Of a stretch of DNA of 40,441 nt, positions 1-9,120 are shown piece after piece. The position numbers and the translations under genes were made by a program. Position 1 is the stretch's first letter, and every line of letters begins with the position of its first letter. The DNA comes from an uncultured Pelagibacteraceae bacterium. Lineage in GTDB: Bacteria > Pseudomonadota > Alphaproteobacteria > Pelagibacterales > Pelagibacteraceae. Location of the stretch: NCBI GenBank assembly GCA_902525355.1, contig CABZGO010000013.1, positions 1 through 40,441 on the forward strand, in the 5' to 3' direction. The notes under the pieces are model-generated. The model ran no database searches. It was not told the DNA's origin and saw only the letters and a program-made list of their open reading frames with translations.

Positions 1-167
1 AAAGTATAAAGTGTTAGGTATTTTATTTTATTTGAGATTGACGCTTCAATTATCTTTTCAACAACCTTAACACCCTCTGTATGTCCATAATTTCTTGATT
101 TTTTTTTTCTTAATCCCCATCTACCATTTCCATCCATAATGATGGCAACATGTTTTGGAGAATTCAT
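1..167 (-). CDS. uppS: Undecaprenyl diphosphate synthase, N-terminal part (runs off left edge)
   Basis: This cis-prenyltransferase condenses isopentenyl diphosphate onto farnesyl diphosphate to make the C55 lipid carrier for peptidoglycan. Only the first 55 residues are in the window. They begin MNSPKHVAIIMDGNGRWG, which contains the family hallmark MDGNGRW with the catalytic Asp, followed by the conserved GHxxG region (GHTEG). The ATG overlaps the frr stop codon as ATGA (4 bp), so translational coupling is likely. A run of ten A bases sits in the Lys-rich stretch after the motif. The reading frame stays open through it and matches the family on both sides, so no frameshift is indicated. Confidence 0.93.
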   Translation of the reverse strand, partial: MNSPKHVAIIMDGNGRWGLRKKKSRNYGHTEGVKVVEKIIEASISNKIKYLTLYT

Positions 168-715
168 ATTGTCATTATTTCTTTTTCTTTAAATAATACT
201 CTATCATCAATAATTTTAATTTGATTGTCAGTATAGTCCTGAATAATTTTTTCATTTTTTTTCACTTCATCCTCTGAAATTTCTTTATCTTTTAAAAGTT
301 TTTTTAATTCATCATTTGCTTCTCTCCTAATGTTTCTTATAGAAACTTTACACTTTTCCCCCATAGACTTTATTACTTTCTTTATCTCAGACCTTCTTTC
401 TTCACTAAGATCAGGAACAGGCAATCTTATAAGTTGTCCATCAATCTGTGGGTTTAATCCTAACTCTGACTTTTTAATTGCAGAGTCAATAAGAGCAACG
501 TTATTTATATCCCAAACCTGTATATTGATACTCCTAGGTTCCGGGGTTGTAATGCTGCCTAGCTGATTAATTGGCATCTTTTGACCATAAACGTCAACTT
601 TTACAATATCTAACATGCCTGCGCTTGCCCTTCCTGTTCTTAATGAGTTAAGTTCACTTTGAAAAATTTCATAACTCTTTGACATTTTACTATTATATTT
701 TGACTCTTCAAACAT
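164..715 (-). CDS. frr: Ribosome recycling factor
   Basis: RRF splits the post-termination ribosome together with EF-G. The protein is 183 residues, close to the usual 185. It carries the conserved LRTGRASAGMLD segment near residues 25-36 and the VWD and RLPVPDLSEERR segments, followed by a C-terminal helix rich in Lys and Glu, all typical of the family. The start codon shares one base with the tsf stop codon (TAATG), so frr directly follows tsf. In many bacteria pyrH lies between these two genes; here there is no room for it. The uppS start overlaps the 3' end. Confidence 0.97.
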   Translation of the reverse strand: MFEESKYNSKMSKSYEIFQSELNSLRTGRASAGMLDIVKVDVYGQKMPINQLGSITTPEPRSINIQVWDINNVALIDSAIKKSELGLNPQIDGQLIRLPVPDLSEERRSEIKKVIKSMGEKCKVSIRNIRREANDELKKLLKDKEISEDEVKKNEKIIQDYTDNQIKIIDDRVLFKEKEIMTI

Positions 716-1566
716 TACTCACCTATTTTTAGTCTTATAAAATTATTAATTTGCAGATTAGAAATTTCTAAGCTTTTAACAACATCCTTAACTTTCATCT
801 TTGGGTCCATTACCCAATCCTGAGACATTAAGCTATTGTCATCTTTAAATTTATTAATTTTACCTAAACTAATTTTCTTAGAAATATCCTTAGGTTTACC
901 AGAATTTTTTAATTCCTCTTCAATTAAATTTACCTCTTTATTTATTACTTCTTGATCTATCAAATCTGCATTTAACGCTATAGGATTTGATGCTGCTATA
1001 TGCATTGATAATTGTTTTCCAAATAAGCTAATTTTATCAGATTTCTCATTAGTATTCAAAGATACTATTACTATTAATTTTGATACATTGTCTTTAATTA
1101 CAGAATGTTGATAAACGAAATTTCTTGAATTTTCATGAGCTAAAGTTTTTACTCTACCAATTGTTATTTTTTCTCCAATTTTTGCTATTAAGGCTACTAG
1201 ATTTTCATCAACCGTTTTATTATTTTTCATCGTAGATTTTTTTAAATCTTCAATATTTGAAGAGTGGTGATTATTTAATTCACTCAATTCTTTGACAAAC
1301 TCAATAAAATCATCATTTTTTGCAACAAAGTCTGTTTCACAATTCACTTCAATTAAAGACATTTTGTTCTCATCACCAGAAGCAACTACAACTCCCTCCG
1401 TTGCACTTCTGGACATTTTTTTTGAAGCTTTAGCTATACCTTTCACTCTCAAGATTTCAGCTGCCTTTTCTAAATCACCATTTGACTCTTTCAACGCAGC
1501 ATTACAATCTTTGAAACCTGCACCTGTTGATTTTCTTAATTGTTTTACCTTTTCTATATCGCTCAT
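715..1566 (-). CDS. tsf: Translation elongation factor Ts
   Basis: EF-Ts is the nucleotide exchange factor that reloads EF-Tu with GTP. The protein is 283 residues, the usual length. The N-terminal UBA-like domain contains [13 protein letters not shown] (residues 13-25), and the contact loop TDFVAKND follows at roughly residues 78-85. The C-terminal region has the [14 protein letters not shown] block that ends family members. The gene lies 29 bp downstream of rpsB and almost certainly shares its transcript, hence also the rpsB leader control. Confidence 0.97.
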   Translation of the reverse strand: MSDIEKVKQLRKSTGAGFKDCNAALKESNGDLEKAAEILRVKGIAKASKKMSRSATEGVVVASGDENKMSLIEVNCETDFVAKNDDFIEFVKELSELNNHHSSNIEDLKKSTMKNNKTVDENLVALIAKIGEKITIGRVKTLAHENSRNFVYQHSVIKDNVSKLIVIVSLNTNEKSDKISLFGKQLSMHIAASNPIALNADLIDQEVINKEVNLIEEELKNSGKPKDISKKISLGKINKFKDDNSLMSQDWVMDPKMKVKDVVKSLEISNLQINNFIRLKIGE

Positions 1567-1595
1567 TTAATTTACCTGTAATACAGTTAGCTATA

Positions 1596-2384
1596 TTAGT
1601 TAAGTTTTGTCTCTACTTTTGCTTCGTTAGATTTTTGTGGATTTGATTTTTCAACTTTTAAAGCTTCAGTATCTTTATCAATAGTTATGTTTTGTGGTGC
1701 TTCTTTTTTGGCATTTTGAATTGTTTCTTTTAAAAGTGAACAATACAAATCAATAGATCTTCTAGCGTCATCGTTTCCAGGTATAGGAAAATCAATACCA
1801 TCTGGATTAGAATTAGTATCTAGAATTGCAACTATTGGAATGCCTAATTTAACAGATTCTTTAATTGCTAGAGACTCATAATTTGTATCAATTATGAATA
1901 CTAGATCAGGAATTTTCTTCATGGCTGATATTCCACCTAATGATCTTTGTAATTTGTCTCTTTGAACACTCATTTTTAATAATTCTTTTTTAGTAAAGCC
2001 TCTATTCTCAGATTTTAAATCATTTTCTATTTTTTCAAGTTTTTTAATTGAGTTAGATATTGTTCCCCAATTTGTAAGCATTCCCCCTAGCCACCTATAA
2101 TTAACAAAATATTGATCAGTTTCATTTGCAAGTTCTGCTATTGCTTCTGATGCTTGTTTTTTAGTTGATATAAATAATATTTTCCCACCTGATGAGATTG
2201 TTGAATAGACTTTTTCTAAAGCTACTTTTGTTAGCTCAAGAGTTTGTGTTAAGTCTATTATATGAATAGAGTCTCTTTTCCCAAAAATAAACTTCTTCAT
2301 TTTTGGATTCCATCTTAAAGTTTTATGGCCAAGATGAACGCCTGCCTCTAATAATTGCTCTATTGTTAGATTTGGTATTTTCAT
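1596..2384 (-). CDS. rpsB: 30S ribosomal protein S2
   Basis: S2 is a late-assembling small-subunit protein that binds 16S rRNA and helps recruit S1. The 262-residue product has the conserved N-terminal LLEAGVHLGHKTLRWNPKM (residues 11-29) and the RWLGGMLTNW block. The C-terminal 35 or so residues are low-complexity and rich in Lys, Glu and Asn, a common tail. The start ATG is preceded by GGGA with a 6-nt gap, and part of that site lies in a predicted pseudoknot stem of the leader, which suggests autoregulation at initiation. Confidence 0.97.
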   Translation of the reverse strand: MKIPNLTIEQLLEAGVHLGHKTLRWNPKMKKFIFGKRDSIHIIDLTQTLELTKVALEKVYSTISSGGKILFISTKKQASEAIAELANETDQYFVNYRWLGGMLTNWGTISNSIKKLEKIENDLKSENRGFTKKELLKMSVQRDKLQRSLGGISAMKKIPDLVFIIDTNYESLAIKESVKLGIPIVAILDTNSNPDGIDFPIPGNDDARRSIDLYCSLLKETIQNAKKEAPQNITIDKDTEALKVEKSNPQKSNEAKVETKLN

Positions 2385-2470
2385 ATTTTTTCCCGGTTAT
2401 GCCACCACAATTACTGCCTAAAAAGGACCGGAGGTATAAAACCAGAAATTGTGTGCGTGTTAATTTAAGC
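2385..2470 (-). promoter_or_regulatory. rpsB leader RNA, candidate autoregulatory pseudoknot
   Basis: This stretch is noticeably richer in G and C than its surroundings. On the minus strand, CACAATT (2453-2447) can pair with AATTGTG (2412-2406), a 7-bp helix, and CCGGT (2431-2427) can pair with ACCGG (2397-2393), a 5-bp helix. The two helices cross, which makes a pseudoknot. A small CCT-TTTT-AGG hairpin (2426-2417) lies between the strands. The last two bases of ACCGG are part of the GGGA ribosome binding site of rpsB, so folding would hide it. Structured leaders before rpsB were reported from Pelagibacter and marine metagenomes; I believe this is that element, but no covariance model was run. 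Confidence 0.75.
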
Positions 2471-2508
2471 AACTATTTACAAAAAAAATAAGAAAAAACA
2501 AGTTTTTT

Positions 2509-5500
2509 TTAGAGAACATCAATATTTTCCTCATTTCTCATTAAATTGACCATTTTGTGATCTATTTTTCTTTTTTGATTAAGTTGAAAAGACATCCTTT
2601 TTTTATCAACTTCAACATCTATTATCACTGTTGTCTTTCCTGTCTCTAAACTTAGTTTATTAATTTTATCAATGTCATCTATATTTTTAATTTTTATTTT
2701 TAATTCATTTATTGGCTTATCCATCACCTCTTTCATAGAGATAATTTTTCTTACATTAATTTTCTTTTGTATTTTGTTTTCATCTACATAACTTTTTACT
2801 AAAGTAATCATAACTGAGTTACCTTCAATAAGTATCTCTCTATTAATTTCAAAAACGTCTGAAAAAACAAATAATTCAAAAACACCAGATAAATCAGAAA
2901 ATTTAATTATTGCATATGATGCTCCTTTTTGTGTTTTCTTTTCTTGTACCTTTAGTATTGTAGATGAAATATTTGAACTTAAAATATTTTCATTTGAATT
3001 AAACTCCTCGTAATCAATTATATTATATTGGTTAAAAAGCGATTTATACTGGTTTAAAGGATGATCAGAAATAAAGAAACCTAATGTTTCAAATTCTTTT
3101 GATAATTTAACATCTAAATTCCAATCTTCTATAACATCTAAATAAGTCAAGTTGTTTTCTTCTTCAAATAAGTCTATTTGGTTTGCTGAATTATTTTCAA
3201 AAACATTTTTTGATTTTAAAATAATGTTAGGTATAGAATTATACAAAGATTGTCTATTCTTATTAAAACTATCAAAAGCTCCTGCTTTTACAAGACCCTC
3301 TAACTGTAATTTGTTTATGTCTTTAGGGTTAACGCGGTTTATAAAGTCTGTTAGATCTTTATAATTACCATTTTTAGTTCTTTCTTTTACAATTTTTGAA
3401 ATAGCTTCAAATCCAACGCTTTTAATAGCTCCTAATGCGTAAAGAAAATTTTTACCATCAGATGAAAAGTCAGCATAGCATTTATTAATATCTGGGCGAA
3501 TTATATTTATATTTAATCTTTTAAGTTCTTCATAAAATTCACTTAATTTTTTTTGGTTTGAAAGCTCCATCGACATAGAAGCAGCAAAAAATTCGTGAGG
3601 ATAGTATGTTTTTAAAAATGCAGTTTGATATGCTATTATTGCATATGCAGCTGCATGGCTCTTATTAAATCCATATTCTGCAAAAGGCTCAATTTTCAAA
3701 AAAATACCAGCTGCAATATCTTTGCTAATTCCGTTTTTATGAGCTCCCTCAACAAATCTTTCTTTTTGTTTTTCAAGTTCTGCTCTTTTTTTTTTACCCA
3801 TAGCCCTTCTCAATATGTCTGCTTCTCCCGCAGTAAACCCAGATAATACTTGAGCAATTTGCATAACTTGCTCTTGATAAATAATAACTCCGTAAGTTGG
3901 TTTTAAAATTTCTTCTAATTTAGGATGTAAATAGTCTGGTTCTTTATTCCCATGTTTGCAATCGTTATAAATAGGGATATTGCTCATAGGACCAGGTCTA
4001 TATAAAGCAACTAAAGCTATAATGTCCTCCAAATGATTAGGTTTCATGTTGATTAAAGCATCTTTCATACCAGAACTTTCTAATTGAAATAATCCAACTG
4101 TTTTACCACTAGACAAAAGGTTAAATACTTTTTGGTCTTCGTAATTAATATTTTCAATTTTAAAATTTGGATGTTTTTTTTCTACAAGTTTTTGTGTTTT
4201 ATTAATTACTGTTAACGTTTTTAGCCCCAAGAAATCAAATTTAACTAATCCAGCATTCTCTGCTGAATACATGTCAAATTGAGTAGAAGGAAGCAATAAA
4301 TCTGCCGATGAGTCCTTATACAAAGGGACAGTTTCTGTTAATTTTTTGTCTGCTATAACAACGCCTGCTGCATGAGTTGCAACATTTCTATTTAATCCTT
4401 CAAGTTTTAAGGACAGCTTGATTAAACGACTAACTCTTTTATCATCATTAATCAATTTTTGTAATCTTGGCTCTACATTTATACTTTCTTGTAACGTTAA
4501 TGGTCTAGATGGATCAAAGGGTATCATTTTACAAATTCTATCTATAAAACCATACGGTAGTCCTAACACACGTCCAACATCTCTTATTACCATTCTAGCT
4601 TTAAGTTTTCCAAATGTTATAATATGAGCAACACTATCTTTATATTTGGTTGTTAAATATTTAAAAACTTGGTCTCTTTTTTCCTCACAGAAATCTATAT
4701 CAAAATCGGGCATAGAAATTCTATCGGGGTTCAAAAATCTCTCAAATATTAAATTAAATTTTATTGGATCGACATCTGTTATTGATAAGCACCAGGCGAC
4801 AAGTGATCCTGCTCCGGATCCTCTTCCAGGTCCAACTGGTATATTATTACTTTTTGCCCATCTTATATAATCTGAAACAATTAAAAAATATCCTGAATAA
4901 TTCATTTCAGTTATAATTTTTATTTCATGATTTAATCTATCTTTATAGGTTTCTTTAATTTTAATATTTTTTGATATTTTTTTTATTAACTCTGGATCAA
5001 ATTTGAATTTTTCTTCCAATCCCTCAAAGGAATCATTTTTTAACTTATCATCAATATTTAATGTATTTGCGCTAATGTTAGGTAGTATAGGTTTGGAGGT
5101 GATAGGTCTAAAATCACATCTATAGGGTAAATTATAATTATTTTCCAATGCTTCGGGTAAATCTTTAAAAATCTCTAACATTTCAGATGAAGATTTGAAA
5201 TAATGATTATTAGTTAATTTTAATCTTTTTTGATCATTAATGTAAGTTTTTTGTCCAATGCACATTAAAGCATCGTGTGCTTCGTGCATTTCCTTTTCTA
5301 AATAGAAAACCTCATTAGTTGCGATGATTGGTATTTCATATTTTTTTGATAGATTTAGATTGAAAGTTTCAAATTCTTTTTCATTTTTGTCACCATGTCT
5401 TTGAATTTCTAAATAAAAATTTTCTTTAAAATTGTTATTTAATAGTGTTATTAATTGATCTAATTCATCAGTTAAGCCTTTGTTAAAAATATTACCAATC

Positions 5501-5913
5501 AAATTACTAACTGTTCCGGATAGAACAATTAAACCTTCACTATTTTTTATTAAATCATCAATCGAGCAGTGTGGTTGATCATTATCTGTATTTTCTAAAT
5601 AAGCTTTTGAAGAAAGTTCAATTAAGTTTTTATATCCAACATAATTTTTTGCTATAAGTGGAATAACCCCATAAGTATTTTTAAATCTAAATTGAACTTG
5701 TGATCCAATGATTGGTTGTGTTCCTACAGATGAAATATTTTCAGAAAATTCTAACACACCTGATAAATTATAAGTATCACTTAAACCTACAGATTGTATC
5801 TTATTTTTCTTACAATATTCTTTAAGATTTTCAATTTTTAATGCACCCTCACAAATTGAATACTGAGAATGAATTTTAATTTGATTAAAATGTTTTTTTT
5901 TAGGTTGTAACAT
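2509..5913 (-). CDS. dnaE: DNA polymerase III alpha subunit
   Basis: This is the catalytic subunit of the replicative polymerase. From the start chosen here (1134 residues) the PHP domain begins at once (HFNQIKIHSQYS), the spacing seen in E. coli DnaE. The polymerase palm has GPGRGSGAG at about 361-369, the first catalytic pair in PDFDID (Asp403, Asp405) and the third Asp in GLVKFDFLG (Asp560). HhH and OB-fold regions follow. The frame stays open 24 bp upstream to an ATG ATG pair at 5937, which would add eight residues and lengthen the overlap with lolD from 14 to 38 bp. I prefer 5913 by alignment; neither start has a clear ribosome binding site. It is the replicative DnaE1 type by length and motifs. 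Confidence 0.95.
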   Translation of the reverse strand: MLQPKKKHFNQIKIHSQYSICEGALKIENLKEYCKKNKIQSVGLSDTYNLSGVLEFSENISSVGTQPIIGSQVQFRFKNTYGVIPLIAKNYVGYKNLIELSSKAYLENTDNDQPHCSIDDLIKNSEGLIVLSGTVSNLIGNIFNKGLTDELDQLITLLNNNFKENFYLEIQRHGDKNEKEFETFNLNLSKKYEIPIIATNEVFYLEKEMHEAHDALMCIGQKTYINDQKRLKLTNNHYFKSSSEMLEIFKDLPEALENNYNLPYRCDFRPITSKPILPNISANTLNIDDKLKNDSFEGLEEKFKFDPELIKKISKNIKIKETYKDRLNHEIKIITEMNYSGYFLIVSDYIRWAKSNNIPVGPGRGSGAGSLVAWCLSITDVDPIKFNLIFERFLNPDRISMPDFDIDFCEEKRDQVFKYLTTKYKDSVAHIITFGKLKARMVIRDVGRVLGLPYGFIDRICKMIPFDPSRPLTLQESINVEPRLQKLINDDKRVSRLIKLSLKLEGLNRNVATHAAGVVIADKKLTETVPLYKDSSADLLLPSTQFDMYSAENAGLVKFDFLGLKTLTVINKTQKLVEKKHPNFKIENINYEDQKVFNLLSSGKTVGLFQLESSGMKDALINMKPNHLEDIIALVALYRPGPMSNIPIYNDCKHGNKEPDYLHPKLEEILKPTYGVIIYQEQVMQIAQVLSGFTAGEADILRRAMGKKKRAELEKQKERFVEGAHKNGISKDIAAGIFLKIEPFAEYGFNKSHAAAYAIIAYQTAFLKTYYPHEFFAASMSMELSNQKKLSEFYEELKRLNINIIRPDINKCYADFSSDGKNFLYALGAIKSVGFEAISKIVKERTKNGNYKDLTDFINRVNPKDINKLQLEGLVKAGAFDSFNKNRQSLYNSIPNIILKSKNVFENNSANQIDLFEEENNLTYLDVIEDWNLDVKLSKEFETLGFFISDHPLNQYKSLFNQYNIIDYEEFNSNENILSSNISSTILKVQEKKTQKGASYAIIKFSDLSGVFELFVFSDVFEINREILIEGNSVMITLVKSYVDENKIQKKINVRKIISMKEVMDKPINELKIKIKNIDDIDKINKLSLETGKTTVIIDVEVDKKRMSFQLNQKRKIDHKMVNLMRNEENIDVL

Positions 5914-6583
5914 TGATGATTTGCATATTACCATCATTCATCATAATTTTACAATCTGCCATATTTGCAAAATATCTATTGTGAGTTGCAAAAATAATGA
6001 TCCTATTTTTGTTTTTTAAATTAAATAGGATTTTAAAGATAAGTTTTGCATTATCAGTGTCTAGACTGCCAGTTGGTTCATCTGCTAATATAATATCAGG
6101 ATCATTAATTAATGCCCTTGCAATGGCAATACGTTGATTTTCACCTCCAGATAATTCATTGGGAAAATGGTTTAATCTAGATGACATACCTACATTTTTT
6201 ATCAATTTTTTTGCAAGTTCAATAGAATTTTGTTTTTCCTCAGAAATGAGTAGGTTAGGTAAATAAACATTTTCTAAAGCTGTAAAATCTGAAAGTAAGT
6301 TTTTGTCTTGATAAATAATTCCTATTTTCTTTGCTCTAATTAGATCATTTTCAACTTTGTTATTTGGCTTTATTTTGTTGCTGTTTATTTCGATTGAACC
6401 TGATGTAGGGTTATCGATCAATGATAATAAGTTGAGTAAAGAAGATTTTCCAGATCCAGATGGCCCCATTATAGAATAGGTTTTTCCAGGTTCAAAATTA
6501 AATGAGATATCGTTTAAAACCTTTATAGATTTATTTTTCTCATATTTTTTTGTTAGGTTTTTTATTTTAATATAATTATTCAT
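5900..6583 (-). CDS. lolD: Lipoprotein-releasing ABC transporter, ATPase
   Basis: LolD powers extraction of outer-membrane lipoproteins from the inner membrane to the chaperone LolA. The 227-residue protein has Walker A GPSGSGKSS at residues 40-48, the ABC signature LSGGENQRIAIARAL, Walker B DIILADEPTGSLD and the switch histidine in ATHN. The sequence and the adjoining permease identify it as LolD rather than the similar MacB or FtsE ATPases. It overlaps the permease gene by 8 bp and the 5' end of dnaE, so the three are probably translated from one message. Confidence 0.92.
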   Translation of the reverse strand: MNNYIKIKNLTKKYEKNKSIKVLNDISFNFEPGKTYSIMGPSGSGKSSLLNLLSLIDNPTSGSIEINSNKIKPNNKVENDLIRAKKIGIIYQDKNLLSDFTALENVYLPNLLISEEKQNSIELAKKLIKNVGMSSRLNHFPNELSGGENQRIAIARALINDPDIILADEPTGSLDTDNAKLIFKILFNLKNKNRIIIFATHNRYFANMADCKIMMNDGNMQIINVTT

Positions 6584-7787
6584 ATTTAAGAGTTTTAACA
6601 GTATCTAAAGAAGATGCTTTTGAAGCTGGGTATATAGATACTACAACCGTTGTTATTATTGAACTAAGAGAGATTATTATAATTGAATTTATATTTATTT
6701 CAGAAGGTATGGAATTTAAAATATAAATATCTTCTGGGAAAAGAGAAACGCCAAATATATTTGAGATAAATTGTTTTATACTTTCTATATAAATACAGAA
6801 AAGAGTACCAACAACTACACCAAACAACGTTGCTGATGTTCCTATAAAAAAACCCACTAAAAAGAAGATTTTTTTTATCGATTTACTACTTACCCCAATT
6901 GATTTAAGGATACCTATATCTCTTGTTTTATTTTTAACTAAGATTGTAAGTCCAGATATTATATTGAATGCACCAACTACAATTATCAAAGAAAGGATTA
7001 TAAACATTACGTTTCTTTCTACTTTCAAAGCTGAAAATAATGATTTATTCATATCTGACCAGGTATAGACTTGAGCATCTGGAAACAGAGCTATTAAATT
7101 TTTTTTATGAATTTCTATATTGTTTGGATTTTTAAAATAAAATTCTATGAATCTATTTTCTTTATTCTTATTTAAAAAATTCTCAAGGGTCTCTAAATTT
7201 ATATATGCAATATTTTCATTGAAGTCAGATAAGCCACTATCAAAAATTGAAGTTATCTTAAAGTTTTTTTGTTTGGGAAGTGTACCTACTAAGGTTTGAA
7301 TTCCAGAGGGAGACATAACTGTAATAATATCACCAATATCAACATTCAAATTAAAGCTTAATTCTTTACCAATAGAAATAGTACTATCATTTAAGTTTTT
7401 TGATCCAAAAAATTGATCATTTTTTACTATTTGAAGGTTTTTAAAATCACTTTCTTTATATCCTTTTAGGAAGACACCCTTTGTATTATCTTTATTCAAG
7501 ATTACTGCTTCTCCATCATTTGAAACTATATTTTCGGCAAAATCAAAATCTTGAATATATTCTAATGGTTTATTTCCTGGTTGAACTACTGCGTGAGCAT
7601 TAAAACCTACAATTTTAGTTATTAGTTCAGATCTAAAACCATTCATTACCGACATAACAATGATTAGAACTGCAACCCCTAATGAAATACCAATAAAAGA
7701 AAAAATTGAAATAATATTTAAAAAGCCATCATTTTTTCTGGTCTTTAAAAATCTAAATGTAACTTCTCTTTCTAACTGTGAGATCAA
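6576..7787 (-). CDS. lolC: Lipoprotein-releasing ABC transporter, permease (LolC/LolE type)
   Basis: This is the membrane subunit of the Lol exporter. Its 403 residues show the family layout: one N-terminal membrane segment ending in MSVMNGFRSEL (about residues 44-54), a large periplasmic domain (about 55-260), and three more membrane segments in the C-terminal FtsX-like domain with the LKSIGVSSKSI coupling region. Only one permease gene is present beside one ATPase. Alphaproteobacteria commonly use a single LolC/E-like protein, presumably as a homodimer, instead of separate LolC and LolE. The C-terminus overlaps lolD by 8 bp and the N-terminus overlaps proS by 4 bp (ATGA). Confidence 0.9.
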   Translation of the reverse strand: MISQLEREVTFRFLKTRKNDGFLNIISIFSFIGISLGVAVLIIVMSVMNGFRSELITKIVGFNAHAVVQPGNKPLEYIQDFDFAENIVSNDGEAVILNKDNTKGVFLKGYKESDFKNLQIVKNDQFFGSKNLNDSTISIGKELSFNLNVDIGDIITVMSPSGIQTLVGTLPKQKNFKITSIFDSGLSDFNENIAYINLETLENFLNKNKENRFIEFYFKNPNNIEIHKKNLIALFPDAQVYTWSDMNKSLFSALKVERNVMFIILSLIIVVGAFNIISGLTILVKNKTRDIGILKSIGVSSKSIKKIFFLVGFFIGTSATLFGVVVGTLFCIYIESIKQFISNIFGVSLFPEDIYILNSIPSEININSIIIISLSSIITTVVVSIYPASKASSLDTVKTLKYE

Positions 7788-9112
7788 TTTGATTTAGCTT
7801 TTAAAATTTGTGACGCAACATCTTCAATATTTAAATTTTGAGTTTCTTCATTAATCTCTTTAAACTCAAACAAATCTCCATCAGTTTTATTTCCTAAAAT
7901 TAATTGATAAGGAATACCGATTAAATTAAATTTCTTAATTTTTGCTGATATATTTTCTTCAGTATCATCTATGATAACATCTATATTTTTAGACTTTAAA
8001 TATTCAAATATTTTATGCGATTTTTCTAGGTTTGTTTTGTCATTTTTTTTAATCATTGGAATTATTGCGCAGTGATATGGAGTAACTGATAATGGCCATT
8101 TCATTATTTCATCCTTATCATTATATTTTGCCTCAATTATGGCACCTACCAATCTTGAAACACCTATTCCATAAGATCCCATTTTAACAAATTCTTTTTT
8201 TCCATTATAATCTACTGCAGCATTCATTGGTTTTGAGTATTTATCTCCGAAATAAAATATATGGCCTACCTCAATACCTTTTGTATTTACTCTTAATTCT
8301 TCTGGGACTGCTTTTTCAAATTCTTTCTGATCAAACTTCTCATCTGTAACAGAATAAAATTTTTCATATTGTTGTCGTAAATTAGTAAGCGAATTTTTTT
8401 CTAATAAAGTAGAAGAGCTATTCACATCAAATATTCTTTTGTCTGTATAAATTTTACTTTCCCCGGTATCAGCTAGAATTATGAATTCATGAGAAAGATT
8501 TCCACCAATAGGTCCTGTATCCGCAGCCATAGGTATTGCTGATAAATTTAATCTTTTAAAAGTTCTTAAGTATGAAAGAAAAAATTTATTGTATGAAAAA
8601 AAAGCTTCATCATCATTTATATCGAATGAGTAAGCATCTTTCATATAAAATTCCCTACACCTCATAATTCCAAACCTTGGTCTTAATTCATCTCTAAACT
8701 TCCATTGAATATGGTATAATAACTGTGGGAGCGATTTATAAGATTTTATACTTGATCTAAAGATTTCTGTGATTAACTCTTCATTAGTTGGTCCATATAA
8801 CATTTCTCTATTTTGACGATCTTTAATACGTAACATTTCTTCCCCATAATCATCATATCTTCCACTTTCTTTCCAAATTTCTGATGATTGAATTGTGGGC
8901 ATTAAAATTTCTTGAACCCCAATTCTATCCTGTTCCTCTCGAACAATTTGCTCTATATTTTTCATAACTTTGAAACCAAGGGGTAACCATGAATATATCC
9001 CTGCTGATGATTGCTTAATCATCCCAACTCTTAACATTAGTTTGTGAGATTTAATTGTAGCTTCGGTAGGATTATTTTTAAGAATTGGTACAAATGATTT
9101 AGAAAAATACAT
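7784..9112 (-). CDS. proS: Prolyl-tRNA synthetase, short bacterial form
   Basis: This class II synthetase charges tRNA-Pro. At 442 residues it is the short form seen in Alphaproteobacteria and mitochondria. The class II motif 2 region FRDELRPRFGIMRCREFYMK is followed directly by the rest of the catalytic core, without the roughly 180-residue editing insertion found in E. coli ProS. Motif 3 is GSYGIGVSR, followed by an anticodon-binding domain from about residue 345. It lies 8 bp downstream of rnj. Mischarged Ala-tRNA-Pro would have to be cleared by a separate factor, which is not in this window. Confidence 0.95.
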   Translation of the reverse strand: MYFSKSFVPILKNNPTEATIKSHKLMLRVGMIKQSSAGIYSWLPLGFKVMKNIEQIVREEQDRIGVQEILMPTIQSSEIWKESGRYDDYGEEMLRIKDRQNREMLYGPTNEELITEIFRSSIKSYKSLPQLLYHIQWKFRDELRPRFGIMRCREFYMKDAYSFDINDDEAFFSYNKFFLSYLRTFKRLNLSAIPMAADTGPIGGNLSHEFIILADTGESKIYTDKRIFDVNSSSTLLEKNSLTNLRQQYEKFYSVTDEKFDQKEFEKAVPEELRVNTKGIEVGHIFYFGDKYSKPMNAAVDYNGKKEFVKMGSYGIGVSRLVGAIIEAKYNDKDEIMKWPLSVTPYHCAIIPMIKKNDKTNLEKSHKIFEYLKSKNIDVIIDDTEENISAKIKKFNLIGIPYQLILGNKTDGDLFEFKEINEETQNLNIEDVASQILKAKSN

Positions 9113-9120
9113 TTTATTTT

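Noticed and set aside
85..115. Ten-A homopolymer in uppS as a possible frameshift
   Set aside because: The family motifs before and after it are in the same frame, so the gene appears intact.
2303..2491. 62-codon plus-strand frame across the rpsB start and leader
   Set aside because: It overlaps the conserved rpsB N-terminus and the structured leader and shows no protein-like features.
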